DNA of 64,000 nucleotides, from positions 2,852,001 through 2,916,000 of the forward strand of contig NZ_CP187926.1 of assembly GCF_049933045.1 (NCBI RefSeq). The letters are read 5' to 3'. Positions 35,634 through 44,125 of this stretch are shown here, in pieces; the stretch's first letter is position 1, and each line of letters begins with the position of its first letter. The position numbers and the translations under genes were made by a program. Origin of the DNA: Pseudocolwellia sp049933045. GTDB taxonomy: Bacteria > Pseudomonadota > Gammaproteobacteria > Enterobacterales > Alteromonadaceae. The notes beneath the pieces are model-generated. The model had not been told where the DNA came from and searched no databases. It saw only the letters and a program-made list of their open reading frames with translations.

Positions 35634-36728
35634 CTATGCAGTACGTGATTTTAAAACTGTTTTCAGCTTCTCATCAGCTTTTGCTATAAGTTCTTGTGTA
35701 CTGGCTAAATCAATACAACCATCTGTGATTGAAACACCGTAAGCACGTTCAGCAATAGGAATACTATCACTTTGCTTACCTGCATTTAAATGGCTTTCAA
35801 GCATAATGCCTATAATTGATTTATTACCATCAACTATTTGATCAAATACATCATGAGCTACAATCGGTTGACGAGCATAATCTTTGCTTGAATTACCATG
35901 TGAGCAATCAACAACAATACCAGGTTCTAAGCCTTGTTTTGCTAAAGCCTCTTCACAAATAGCTACATCGCCTGCATTGTAGTTAGGCTTTTTACCACCA
36001 CGTAAAATTACATGACCATCTGGATTACCTGATGTTTTGATTAAAGATACTTGGCCTTGTTTATTAATACCCATAAAACGATGCGAAGACGCTGCAGATT
36101 CCATCGCATTGATAGCAACATCTAAGCTACCTTTAGTACCATTTTTAAAACCAATTGGCATAGATAAACCTGATGCCATTTCTCTGTGTGTTTGCGATTC
36201 AGTTGTTCTAGCACCAATTGCAGACCAACTAAATAACTCAGCTAAATATTGTGGGCTAATAGGATCTAAAGCTTCTGAAGCTAACGGTAAACCAAGTTCA
36301 GTTAAAAAGATTAATAACTCTCTCGCTTTTCTTAAGCCTGTTTCAACATCAAATGAACCATCCATATGAGGGTCATTAATTAGCCCTTTCCAACCGACAG
36401 TTGTTCTTGGTTTTTCAAAGTAAACGCGCATTACAATGTATAAGCTGTCTTTGTATTGCTCATGAAGTTTTTTAAGCTCTCTAGCGTATTCTTTAGCTGC
36501 GTCAATATCATGTATAGAACATGGACCACTGATAATAAGTAAGCGACTGTCTCTTTTATGAATGATGTCAGCAATAACATTACGCGCTTGCTGTACAAAT
36601 ACTCTGCCTGACTCTGGTAAAGGTAATTCGTTTCTTAAATCTTCAGGTGTGATCAATACTTCTTCAGAATTTACATGAACATTGTCTAAACGACTTTTTT
36701 TAGTTTCGGTGCTGTTTTCTAGTGTCAT
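35634..36728 (-). CDS. aroF: 3-deoxy-7-phosphoheptulonate synthase (DAHP synthase, class I)
   Basis: This enzyme joins phosphoenolpyruvate and erythrose 4-phosphate, the entry step of aromatic amino acid synthesis. The 364-residue protein shows SGPCSIHD, VMRVYFEKPRTTVGWKGLINDP, IGARTTESQTHREMASGLSMPIGFKNGT, LRGGKKPNY and VDCSHGNSSK with the metal-binding Cys, His and Glu residues of the type I-alpha class. Pairing with tyrA and the TyrR-like boxes upstream suggest the tyrosine-controlled isozyme, hence aroF; the feedback specificity itself cannot be read. Confidence 0.9.
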   Translation of the reverse strand: MTLENSTETKKSRLDNVHVNSEEVLITPEDLRNELPLPESGRVFVQQARNVIADIIHKRDSRLLIISGPCSIHDIDAAKEYARELKKLHEQYKDSLYIVMRVYFEKPRTTVGWKGLINDPHMDGSFDVETGLRKARELLIFLTELGLPLASEALDPISPQYLAELFSWSAIGARTTESQTHREMASGLSMPIGFKNGTKGSLDVAINAMESAASSHRFMGINKQGQVSLIKTSGNPDGHVILRGGKKPNYNAGDVAICEEALAKQGLEPGIVVDCSHGNSSKDYARQPIVAHDVFDQIVDGNKSIIGIMLESHLNAGKQSDSIPIAERAYGVSITDGCIDLASTQELIAKADEKLKTVLKSRTA

Positions 36729-36844
36729 AACGTTAGCCTCTTCATAGGTAATGAAATAAGAATAAATCCAATAGTCTTACTTAAATGTAATAGTAAAAGG
36801 CCAGAATAGTTATAAAATCAATCAAAACTCTTACACAAACAAAC

Positions 36845-36885
36845 TGTAAACTTATATTTACTCGATCTGTATCAATTATGTTACA
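36845..36885 (-). promoter_or_regulatory. Candidate pair of TyrR boxes upstream of aroF
   Basis: A strong match to the TyrR consensus TGTAAA-N6-TTTACA lies at 36845-36862 (TGTAAA-N6-TTTACT, one mismatch). A weaker one, TGTATC-N6-GTTACA, lies at 36868-36885. The start-to-start distance is 23 bp. They lie 117-157 nt before the aroF start. Strong/weak paired boxes are the pattern known for E. coli TyrR-regulated genes; binding here is inferred. Confidence 0.6.
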
Positions 36886-36920
36886 CGCTTTAATTGCATA
36901 GGTACATAGGATAGATACAA

Positions 36921-36944
36921 AAAAAGCGCCTTTAGGCGCTTTTT
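36921..36944 (-). terminator. Rho-independent terminator of acs
   Basis: Stem AAAAAGCGCC/GGCGCTTTTT with loop TTTA, 37 nt past the acs stop. It is nearly symmetrical and could work in both directions. Confidence 0.85.
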
Positions 36945-36981
36945 AATTAACATTAATTGTAAACTTTACTTTCCAAAAGAA

Positions 36982-38928
36982 TTATCCGTTATGGACTATT
37001 CGTTTAGCAATAAGGTTATCAACAACAGAAGGATCCGCTAAGGTTGATGTATCACCTAATGTATCAATATCGTTCTCAGCAATTTTACGAAGGATTCTTC
37101 TCATAATTTTACCTGAACGTGTTTTAGGTAACCCTGGCGCATATTGAATATAGTCGGGTTTCGCAAAGCGCCCTAACTCTTTCGCTACAAACTCAGTAAG
37201 CTCTTTAACAAGCTCATCAGTTTCTACAGCGCCTTTCATTAAAGAAACATAAGCATAAACGCCCTGTCCTTTAATCTCATGCGGATAACCAACAACAGCA
37301 GCTTCCGCAACGGCAGGATGAAGTACTAAAGCACTTTCAATCTCAGCTGTACCTAAGCGATGTCCTGAAACATTAAGTACATCATCCACTCGACCTGTTA
37401 TCCAATAAAAACCGTCTTCATCACGTTTGGCACCATCACCTGTAAAGTAGTTTCCAGGGTATTGTCCTAAGTAAGTGTCATAAAAACGCTTATGATCGCC
37501 ATAAACACTTCTTAATTGTCCTGGCCAACTCGCTGTCATTACAAGTAAACCGTTATTCTCACCTTCAAGAGTATTACCATCTTTATCAAATAACGCAGGT
37601 TGAACACCAAAAAATGGTTTACCTGCAGCGCCTGGTTTCATATCAACCGCACCAGGTAGAGAGGTAATTAAAATACCACCTGTTTCAGTTTGCCACCACG
37701 TATCAACAATAGGACACCTAGATTGACCAACAACTTCGTAATACCAATGCCAAGCTTCAGGATTAATAGGCTCGCCTACCGTACCTAATAAACGTAAAGA
37801 AGACAGATCCGCTTGATCCACCAACTCATTTCCTACACTCATTAAGGCTCTGATCGCTGTAGGGGCTGTGTAGAAGATATTCACTTTATGTTTTTCACAT
37901 ACCTGCCAAAAACGACCTGCATCAGGATAAGTAGGAATACCTTCAAAAACTAATGTTGTAGCACCGTTAGCTAATGGTCCATAAAAGATATATGAATGAC
38001 CTGTTATCCAACCTGCATCAGCAGTACACCAATAAACTTCGCCTTCTTTGTAATCGAAAACATATTTATGTGTCATTGCTGCATATAATAAATAGCCACC
38101 ACAAGTGTGTAATACACCTTTTGGTGTACCTGTTGAGCCAGAGGTATATAAAATAAATAAAGGATCTTCAGCATCCATCTCTTCAGGTTCACACACGGCT
38201 GGATATTTACTTACTTCTGTAGCGTAATCTAAATCAATTTTATCATTCCAGTTAATTTCGCCACCTGTACGTTTAACGACAATAACAGTATTAACATTAG
38301 GGCATTCAGCAACCGCAGCATCCACGTTTGATTTTAATGGAATAGCCTTACCACCACGTAAACTTTGATCCGCTGTAAGTACAACCTTACAATCGGCATC
38401 AACGATACGTGCTTTGATTGACTCTGTTGAAAAACCACCAAAAACAACTGAATGCACAGCACCGATACGCGCACATGCTAGCATTGCATAACCCACTTCA
38501 GGGATCATCGGCATATAAATACAAACACGATCACCCTTTTTAACGCCTCGTGCTTTTAATAAGTTAGCAAAGCGACATACATGATCATGTAACTGTTGAT
38601 AGCTAATATGATCATCTTCATTTGGGTTATCACCCTCAAAAATAATAGCGGTGTCATTTGCTTTAGTTGCTAGATGGCGATCAATACAATTATAAGAAGC
38701 ATTTAATTTACCACCAGAAAACCATTTTATGTCTGCAGTTTTTAAATCAACATCTGAAACACTATCCCAAGGCTTGTACCAATCTAAAAACTTATCTGCT
38801 TGTTCTGCCCAAAACACATCAGGTTGCTCTATTGATTGTTTGTACATCGCATCATAAGTTGCGCTATCAATATGAGTATGCTGTTTGGCACTTTCTGAAA
38901 CAGGGTAAAGGGTCTTTAAATCTTTCAT
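36982..38928 (-). CDS. acs: Acetyl-CoA synthetase (acetate--CoA ligase)
   Basis: Acs activates acetate to acetyl-CoA through an acetyl-adenylate. From the chosen start it is 648 residues (E. coli 652). Visible motifs: the AMP-binding signature LYTSGSTGTPKGVLHT, WCTADAGWITGHSYI, VDTWWQTETG, YFTGDGAKRDEDGFYWITGR, and the C-terminal PKTRSGKIMRR whose Lys is the regulatory acetylation site in the family. The start at 38928 (MKDLKTLYPV) has AAGGAAGG just before it; an ATG 13 codons upstream is less likely. It is monocistronic with its own terminator. Confidence 0.95.
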   Translation of the reverse strand: MKDLKTLYPVSESAKQHTHIDSATYDAMYKQSIEQPDVFWAEQADKFLDWYKPWDSVSDVDLKTADIKWFSGGKLNASYNCIDRHLATKANDTAIIFEGDNPNEDDHISYQQLHDHVCRFANLLKARGVKKGDRVCIYMPMIPEVGYAMLACARIGAVHSVVFGGFSTESIKARIVDADCKVVLTADQSLRGGKAIPLKSNVDAAVAECPNVNTVIVVKRTGGEINWNDKIDLDYATEVSKYPAVCEPEEMDAEDPLFILYTSGSTGTPKGVLHTCGGYLLYAAMTHKYVFDYKEGEVYWCTADAGWITGHSYIFYGPLANGATTLVFEGIPTYPDAGRFWQVCEKHKVNIFYTAPTAIRALMSVGNELVDQADLSSLRLLGTVGEPINPEAWHWYYEVVGQSRCPIVDTWWQTETGGILITSLPGAVDMKPGAAGKPFFGVQPALFDKDGNTLEGENNGLLVMTASWPGQLRSVYGDHKRFYDTYLGQYPGNYFTGDGAKRDEDGFYWITGRVDDVLNVSGHRLGTAEIESALVLHPAVAEAAVVGYPHEIKGQGVYAYVSLMKGAVETDELVKELTEFVAKELGRFAKPDYIQYAPGLPKTRSGKIMRRILRKIAENDIDTLGDTSTLADPSVVDNLIAKRIVHNG

Positions 38929-39165
38929 GGGCCTTCCTTTGTATTGTAAAACTTTAACGCTGGTCATTTAGTTAAAAACACTAAATCGTAACTACGTTGA
39001 ATAAAATGAATTAAACCAATCATATATTAACTAAGCTAGTTGGCATACTCGACTAAAGTCGAAACTTTAGAGATTTATAACAATCTATTGAAGAAATAAT
39101 AACAATTCAAGAGAAGTGATTACATTGTGGCTAATTTATTCAAAGCGGATGTCTTTATTATTTAA

Positions 39166-39477
39166 TACCAAACGGATTAATTTATTGCTCACTTAGCGAG
39201 AATTTAAAGGCTTAGAGGCAGGGCATTGATTGAAGAGAATGGTTATTCTCGGTAACTGCTCCTGCGTTACCCTAATGTCCTACATCCATGTAGGAACCTT
39301 GTCAAAATCAATAACGCGGCATATGAGCCTTTAAATTCTCGCCCTTCGGGAGCTCATTAGCAAACTGATAACATCACAAAATTAAAAAAATATAGAATAA
39401 CTATGTTTAATCAATTTTGCTTGTTCTAAGCTTGATAATGTAGCTCTAAGTTGCTCAATAAATTAATCCGTTTGGTA
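39166..39477. repeat. 312-bp inverted-repeat element (copy A, full)
   Basis: The ends form a perfect inverted repeat of at least 22 bp, beginning TACCAAACGGATTAATTT, and start/end in TA. Inside lies a second, nested inverted repeat (GCGAGAATTTAAAGGCT near 39197 and its complement ending near 39332). It flanks a core with three hairpins: 39235-39250, 39251-39271 and 39278-39295. There is no ORF. A shorter relative lies at 55201-55358. It looks like a non-autonomous, MITE-like element, possibly moved by a TA-targeting transposase (inference). Confidence 0.85.
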
Positions 39478-39623
39478 TAAATCACGTTTACATTTAATTA
39501 ATGATTTTATTTGAGTAAAAAAGAATAGATGAAATGCAAACTTAGACAGTTTTGAAGGCATGTATTTTATGATGTGATTTAAATGACTTGGATATGATTG
39601 AAAACTTGCACTTATTAAAACAA

Positions 39624-39657
39624 AAAAAACCTGTGTTGTTTCCAACACAGGTTTTTT
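39624..39657 (-). terminator. Rho-independent terminator of the rpsP-rimM-trmD-rplS operon
   Basis: A 15-bp stem (core AACCTGTGTTG and complement) with a 4-nt loop is followed by A/T-run sequence suitable for termination on the minus strand, 35 nt past the rplS stop. Confidence 0.9.
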
Positions 39658-39691
39658 CAAGCTACTAAGTAAATCTCTTAAATATAAGAGT

Positions 39692-40045
39692 CTACTTTTT
39701 ACCCAACTTCTCTTTGATACGTGCAGAGCGACCTGAACGTTCACGAAGATAGTAAAGTTTAGCTTGACGAACATCACCGCGACGTTTGATTTCAATTGAA
39801 TCAACGATAGGGCTATGTGTCTGGAATACACGTTCTACACCAACACCGTTAGATATTTTACGAACAGTGAATGCAGAATTGATGCCACGGTTTTTTATAG
39901 CAATAACTACGCCTTCAAATGCTTGTAGACGAGATTTATCACCTTCTGTAACTTTTACTTGTACAACAACAGTATCACCTGGTGAATATGCTGGTACATC
40001 TTTTTTCATTTGCTCAGCTTCAAGCTGCTTAATAATATTACTCAT
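39692..40045 (-). CDS. rplS: 50S ribosomal protein L19
   Basis: L19 sits at the 30S-50S interface. The 117-residue protein shows YSPGDTVVVQVKVTEGDKSRLQAFEGVVIAIKNRG and KLYYLRERSGRSARIKEKL, the family signatures. It is the last gene of the conserved rpsP-rimM-trmD-rplS operon, 12 nt after trmD. Confidence 0.97.
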   Translation of the reverse strand: MSNIIKQLEAEQMKKDVPAYSPGDTVVVQVKVTEGDKSRLQAFEGVVIAIKNRGINSAFTVRKISNGVGVERVFQTHSPIVDSIEIKRRGDVRQAKLYYLRERSGRSARIKEKLGKK

Positions 40046-40057
40046 AATACCTTCTTC

Positions 40058-40867
40058 CTAGGTTTCACAGTCATCAACAATCTTTTTACCATTCTTAATT
40101 AAGAGTAGGTGTTTTTCTTGTTCTGCTGTCAGAGCTAGGTTAGTTAATAGTTCGGGTCTTCTAGTCCATGTTCTTTCTAAAGACTTAAATTGACGCCACT
40201 GTTCAATACGTTTGTGATCACCACTTAGCAAAACTTTAGGTACTGATTTTTCTTCCGAAGAAGATGTACTCAATACTTCAGGCCTTGTGTAATGCGGACA
40301 ATCTAATAAACCTTCAGAAAATGAATCCTGTTCGGCTGATTGTTCGTGCCCTAATACACCAGGAACAAAGCGTGCTATAGCATCGATTACGTTCATAGCA
40401 GGTAATTCCCCACCACTTAATACATAATCACCAACAGACCACTCTTCGTCGATATCCGACTCAATTAGTCTCTCGTCTATGCCTTCATAACGTCCTGCTA
40501 TAAATATCAGTCGGTCATGTTGTGATAATTCGCGTACGCCAGCTTGATCTAATTTACGGCCTTGCGGAGATAAATAAATAACCTTAGCTTTCTCTTTATG
40601 AGAACTACCATCAACATCTGCTGCAGCGCGTGCAGCAATAATGGCATCTCGTAGTGGTTGAACCATCATCAGCATTCCTGGACCACCGCCATAAGGTCGG
40701 TCATCAACAGTGCGATGCTTATCATGCGTAAAATCACGAGGATTCCACTTATGAAAGTCAATCAAACCATTACGAATTGCTCGGCCAGTTACTCCGTACT
40801 CAGTGATTGCATCAAACATTTCAGGAAAAAGGCTTATCACCCCTATCCATAATTTGCAGTTACTCAC
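40058..40867 (-). CDS. trmD: tRNA (guanine37-N1)-methyltransferase
   Basis: TrmD puts m1G at position 37 next to the anticodon and prevents +1 frameshifting. The 269-residue knotted SPOUT enzyme shows WIGVISLFPEMFDAITEYGVTGRAIRNGL, DDRPYGGGPGMLMMVQPL, IFIAGRYEGIDERLIE and DYVLSGGELPAMNVIDAIARFVPGVLG. It begins 3 nt after rimM. Confidence 0.97.
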   Translation of the reverse strand: MSNCKLWIGVISLFPEMFDAITEYGVTGRAIRNGLIDFHKWNPRDFTHDKHRTVDDRPYGGGPGMLMMVQPLRDAIIAARAAADVDGSSHKEKAKVIYLSPQGRKLDQAGVRELSQHDRLIFIAGRYEGIDERLIESDIDEEWSVGDYVLSGGELPAMNVIDAIARFVPGVLGHEQSAEQDSFSEGLLDCPHYTRPEVLSTSSSEEKSVPKVLLSGDHKRIEQWRQFKSLERTWTRRPELLTNLALTAEQEKHLLLIKNGKKIVDDCET

Positions 40868-40870
40868 GAG

Positions 40871-41401
40871 TTAAAAACCTGGATCCCAGTCAACACAAAT
40901 TTGTTTATTTTCTAAACTAACTGACTCTACGACTTGCTCAAATAAGTAAGGGATTAACCTTTCTTTTTTACCAAATCCATCATTTAGATTAGCTTTTACA
41001 ACCAGTACGTCGTTAGCGCCCGTTTCCATAACATCAGAAACACTACCAAGGTTATAACCTTGATTAGTAACAACAGTCATACCAATTAAGTCACGCCAAT
41101 AAAACTCACCATCAGGTAGTTCAGGTAACGCTTTTTCATTAACAATTATTTCAGAACCTACATATGCTTGCGCAATATCTCGGTCATCAACATTTGCTAC
41201 TTTGACAATAAGTGAATTACTGTGTCGACGCCAATCAGTTATTTCCACTAATTGCGTTTTATTCCCTAATTTTAAAGACCAAGGAAAATAGTCTAAAATG
41301 GCTTCTTGGTCGTCAGTAAACGAATGGATCTTTAACCAACCTTTGATACCATAGACTGCGCCTACTTTACCTAAAGTGATTTCTTTACCTAATTCTTCCA
41401 C
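40871..41401 (-). CDS. rimM: 16S rRNA processing / ribosome maturation factor RimM
   Basis: RimM helps assemble the 30S head around S19. The 176-residue protein has an N-terminal RimM barrel (ITLGKVGAVYGIKGWLKIHSFTDD) and a C-terminal PRC-barrel-like domain (FYWRDLIGMTVVTNQGYNLGSVSDVMETGANDVLVV). It lies second in the rpsP operon, 28 nt after rpsP. Confidence 0.95.
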   Translation of the reverse strand: MEELGKEITLGKVGAVYGIKGWLKIHSFTDDQEAILDYFPWSLKLGNKTQLVEITDWRRHSNSLIVKVANVDDRDIAQAYVGSEIIVNEKALPELPDGEFYWRDLIGMTVVTNQGYNLGSVSDVMETGANDVLVVKANLNDGFGKKERLIPYLFEQVVESVSLENKQICVDWDPGF

Positions 41402-41429
41402 AATGACTCCTAAAACCTTCTAAGTATAA

Positions 41430-41678
41430 TTAAGCTGCTACTTGAGCATCTTTAATTAACTTAGCTACACGATCAGATAAACCAGCACCTTGACCAACCC
41501 AATGGTTGATACGGTCTAGGTCTAAGCGTAATTTCTCAGCTTGACCTTGTGCTGTTGGATTGAAGAAACCAACTTTCTCGATGAAACGACCATCGCGAGA
41601 GTTACGGCTATCTGCAACTACAACCTGATAAAATGGACGCTTTTTAGCGCCACCACGAGCTAAACGAATGGTAACCAT
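41430..41678 (-). CDS. rpsP: 30S ribosomal protein S16
   Basis: S16 is an 82-residue assembly protein of the 30S subunit: MVTIRLARGGAKKRPFYQVVVADSR, RDGRFIEKVGFFNP and DRINHWVGQGAGLSDRVAKL. It heads the rpsP-rimM-trmD-rplS operon. Confidence 0.97.
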   Translation of the reverse strand: MVTIRLARGGAKKRPFYQVVVADSRNSRDGRFIEKVGFFNPTAQGQAEKLRLDLDRINHWVGQGAGLSDRVAKLIKDAQVAA

Positions 41679-41849
41679 ATCGCCCTCTATTATATTTAAG
41701 TGTTAAAACGGATTTTCCAGACATTTCCGTCACCATAGTGACAGAAAAGCTCGCGTATTCTACGCTTTTACATTAATAATGCAAATGATATCTGGTTCGA
41801 AAGTAAAAACTTGCTAATAAATAAACTGTGAATGATTCATTTATCAACA

Positions 41850-41896
41850 TATATATACCCGTTAGCATTTAAATTGCATGTTAATGGGTATATATA
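41850..41896. repeat. Long hairpin between maeA and rpsP
   Basis: An 18-bp stem (41850-41867 with 41879-41896, a few G-T pairs; arm TATATATACCC) with an 11-nt loop ends 10 nt after the maeA stop on the minus strand. There is no clean T-run, so it may be a weak terminator or mRNA-stabilising hairpin for maeA. Confidence 0.6.
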
Positions 41897-41905
41897 ACTA
41901 GCTGT

Positions 41906-43597
41906 TTAAGTGCTAATTCTTTTGTATTGACGATATTCTGGATTCCAAAAATTACGATCAATTTTTGCCAATAACATTTCGTCACTTATTTCTAATGCTA
42001 AACCTTGCTCATATGCAACCTTAGCTACAGCAAAGGCTATTTTTTTACTTAGCTGTGCAATAGAAGTTAAAGGCGGTAACAATTCACCCTTGCCTGTATT
42101 CGCTAATGGAGATTCACTTGCTAACATCTCACTTGCCACCATTAACATTTCGTCAGTAATTCGATTAATGTTTGCAGCAACAACGCCTAAGCCTAAACCT
42201 GGGAATATATAGCTGTTATTACATTGTGGAATTGGGAAGGTTTTACCTTGAAAATGCACAGGTTTAAAAGGACTACCTGTAGCTATAATCACTTCACCAT
42301 TACACCATTCAATAACATCGTCAGGTTTAGCTTCAACTTGTTTTATTGGGTTACTTAAAGGGAACACGATAGGTAAAGCACAATGAGACTTCATTGCTCT
42401 TATCACTTCTTCGGTAAATAAACCCGCAACGCCTGAAACACCAATCAAAATATCGGGTTGGGCATTATTAACAACTTCTAATAATGTCGGTGAAGTTCCG
42501 CTAGTATCCCAGTCGGCTATATTAGATAAAGACTGACAAAGCTTACTTTGGAAATCTCTTAAACCTTCCATACCTTCTATAAGTAAACCTGAACGGTCTA
42601 TCATATAAATTTGGCTTCTTGCTTGTTCAGGTGAAGCACCTTCGCTGATCATTTGCGTAATGATTTGTTCAGCAATACCACAGCCAGCAGAACCTGAACC
42701 AACAAATACAACGTTTTGCTCAGAAAGCTTAGCGCCTTTTGCTCTACAAGCAGCAAGTAAAGAACCGACAGTTACACAGGCGGTTCCTTGAATGTCATCA
42801 TTAAAACAACAAATTTCATCACGATATTTATTCAGTAACGGAGTTGCGTTAGGTTGTGCAAAATCTTCAAATTGTAATAAAACACGAGGCCAACGACGCT
42901 TAACCGCAGTAATAAACATATCAACAAATTCGTTATATTCTTCTTGTCCGATACGTTTATGACGACGTCCCATGTACATAGGATCCGCTAATAGCTTTTC
43001 ATTATTTGTTCCTACATCAAGCATTACTGGTAATGTATAGGCAGGGCTAATACCACCACAAGCGGTATATAATGAAAGCTTACCAATAGGTATTCCCATA
43101 CCGCCAATACCTTGGTCACCTAAACCTAAAATTCGCTCACCATCGGTAACAACAATAACTTTAACTTTATTTTTAGTCGCGTTGCGTAGAATGTCGTCCA
43201 TGCTATGACGTTCTTCATAAGAGATAAATAAACCTCTTGAGCTTCTATATATATCTGAAAACTGCTCACATGCATCGCCCACTGTTGGGGTATATATGAT
43301 CGGCATCATTTCAGCTAAATGCGCTTGAACAAGCTTATAAAATAAAGTTTCGTTATTATCGTGAATCGCCCTTAAATAAATATGCTTATTTAAATCTTCA
43401 TCAAAACTTTTGTATTGCATGTAAGCACGTTCAACTTGCTCATCAATCGTTTCATAACGAGGAGGTAAAAGACCTGTTAAATTGAAATTTGCTCGCTCTT
43501 CAGAACTAAAAGCACTGCCTTTATTTAATAAAGGAGTTTCTAATAATGAAGGTCCTGAAAACGGTATATATAACGGATGTTTTTTATTGTTGGTCAT
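41906..43597 (-). CDS. maeA: NAD-dependent malic enzyme
   Basis: The enzyme decarboxylates malate to pyruvate with NAD+. The 563-residue length and sequence match E. coli MaeA/SfcA (565). Visible are YTPTVGDACEQFSDIYR, VTDGERILGLGDQGIGGMGIPIGKLSLYTACGGI (the catalytic Lys/metal-site segment), CFNDDIQGTACVTVGSL, the Rossmann motif FVGSGSAGCGIAEQI, and IFPLSNP-type VFPLSNPIKQVEAKP. No phosphotransacetylase domain is fused. It lies downstream of iscX on the same strand but with 155 nt between. Confidence 0.94.
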   Translation of the reverse strand: MTNNKKHPLYIPFSGPSLLETPLLNKGSAFSSEERANFNLTGLLPPRYETIDEQVERAYMQYKSFDEDLNKHIYLRAIHDNNETLFYKLVQAHLAEMMPIIYTPTVGDACEQFSDIYRSSRGLFISYEERHSMDDILRNATKNKVKVIVVTDGERILGLGDQGIGGMGIPIGKLSLYTACGGISPAYTLPVMLDVGTNNEKLLADPMYMGRRHKRIGQEEYNEFVDMFITAVKRRWPRVLLQFEDFAQPNATPLLNKYRDEICCFNDDIQGTACVTVGSLLAACRAKGAKLSEQNVVFVGSGSAGCGIAEQIITQMISEGASPEQARSQIYMIDRSGLLIEGMEGLRDFQSKLCQSLSNIADWDTSGTSPTLLEVVNNAQPDILIGVSGVAGLFTEEVIRAMKSHCALPIVFPLSNPIKQVEAKPDDVIEWCNGEVIIATGSPFKPVHFQGKTFPIPQCNNSYIFPGLGLGVVAANINRITDEMLMVASEMLASESPLANTGKGELLPPLTSIAQLSKKIAFAVAKVAYEQGLALEISDEMLLAKIDRNFWNPEYRQYKRIST

Positions 43598-43752
43598 AGT
43601 AATTTGAGTGACTTTCTCTTGTTGGATTTTTTATAATGAGTATGTGAAATACTAAGCTTCACATTATTGTAAATAGGCTAACATAAATTTTTATTAATGC
43701 TTAATGAAAAAGCTAAGTTATAACACCAAAAATCATTTAAAACTTACACTAA

Positions 43753-43953
43753 TTAATCAACTTCTGATAACCAAGCAAGTTGAATAGCTTCAAGCACCCT
43801 TTCGCCGCAATGTTCAGGATCATCGTCAAAATTTTCTAATGCTAAAACCCATTTATTTAATTGTGTAAAATTAAGTTTCATTGGGTCTGCATCGGGGTGT
43901 TCTTCCATAAGGTCTAATGCAATGTCTAATGAATCTGTCCAACGATATCCCAT
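43753..43953 (-). CDS. iscX: Fe-S cluster assembly accessory protein IscX
   Basis: A 66-residue acidic winged-helix protein: WTDSLDIALDLMEEHPDADPMKLNFTQLNKWVLALENFDDDPEHCGERVLEAIQLAWL matches E. coli IscX (YfhJ) closely, including the DFDDDP loop. IscX binds the desulphurase IscS and iron and tunes cluster assembly. It is usually the last gene of the isc operon; no isc gene is nearby here, so it has been separated. AGGAAAGCGTT precedes the ATG. A 39-codon ORF sits 13 nt upstream. Confidence 0.93.
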   Translation of the reverse strand: MGYRWTDSLDIALDLMEEHPDADPMKLNFTQLNKWVLALENFDDDPEHCGERVLEAIQLAWLSEVD

Positions 43954-43966
43954 AACGCTTTCCTTT

Positions 43967-44086
43967 TTATTTAATTAATAAGTGAAACCACATTGCATCT
44001 ACAATTAGCATTAAAACTAACCATAAGAAAATTAAACGCGCTTTTTTACAATATTTGCATTGCGTGTGCCACCAAGATTTTTTCAT
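43967..44086 (-). CDS. Small putative membrane protein with CxxC (39 aa)
   Basis: This short ORF starts at ATG 44084-44086 and stops at 43967-43969. It reads MKKSWWHTQCKYCKKARLIF, then a hydrophobic stretch LWLVLMLIVDAMWF and a short HLLIK end. It thus has a basic N-terminus, one CxxC pair and one membrane segment. It lies 13 nt before iscX on the same strand. No clear Shine-Dalgarno site is seen, so coding is not certain. The ISAs1 element is inserted 40 nt upstream of its start and may have displaced its promoter. I do not recognise a family. Confidence 0.45.
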   Translation of the reverse strand: MKKSWWHTQCKYCKKARLIFLWLVLMLIVDAMWFHLLIK

Positions 44087-44115
44087 TATTTTCAAATATA
44101 ACTTATCTATATAAG

Positions 44116-44125
44116 GATCATTATA
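44116..44125. repeat. 10-bp target-site duplication, left copy
   Basis: GATCATTATA directly precedes the left end of the ISAs1 element and is repeated exactly at 45339-45348. Confidence 0.95.
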
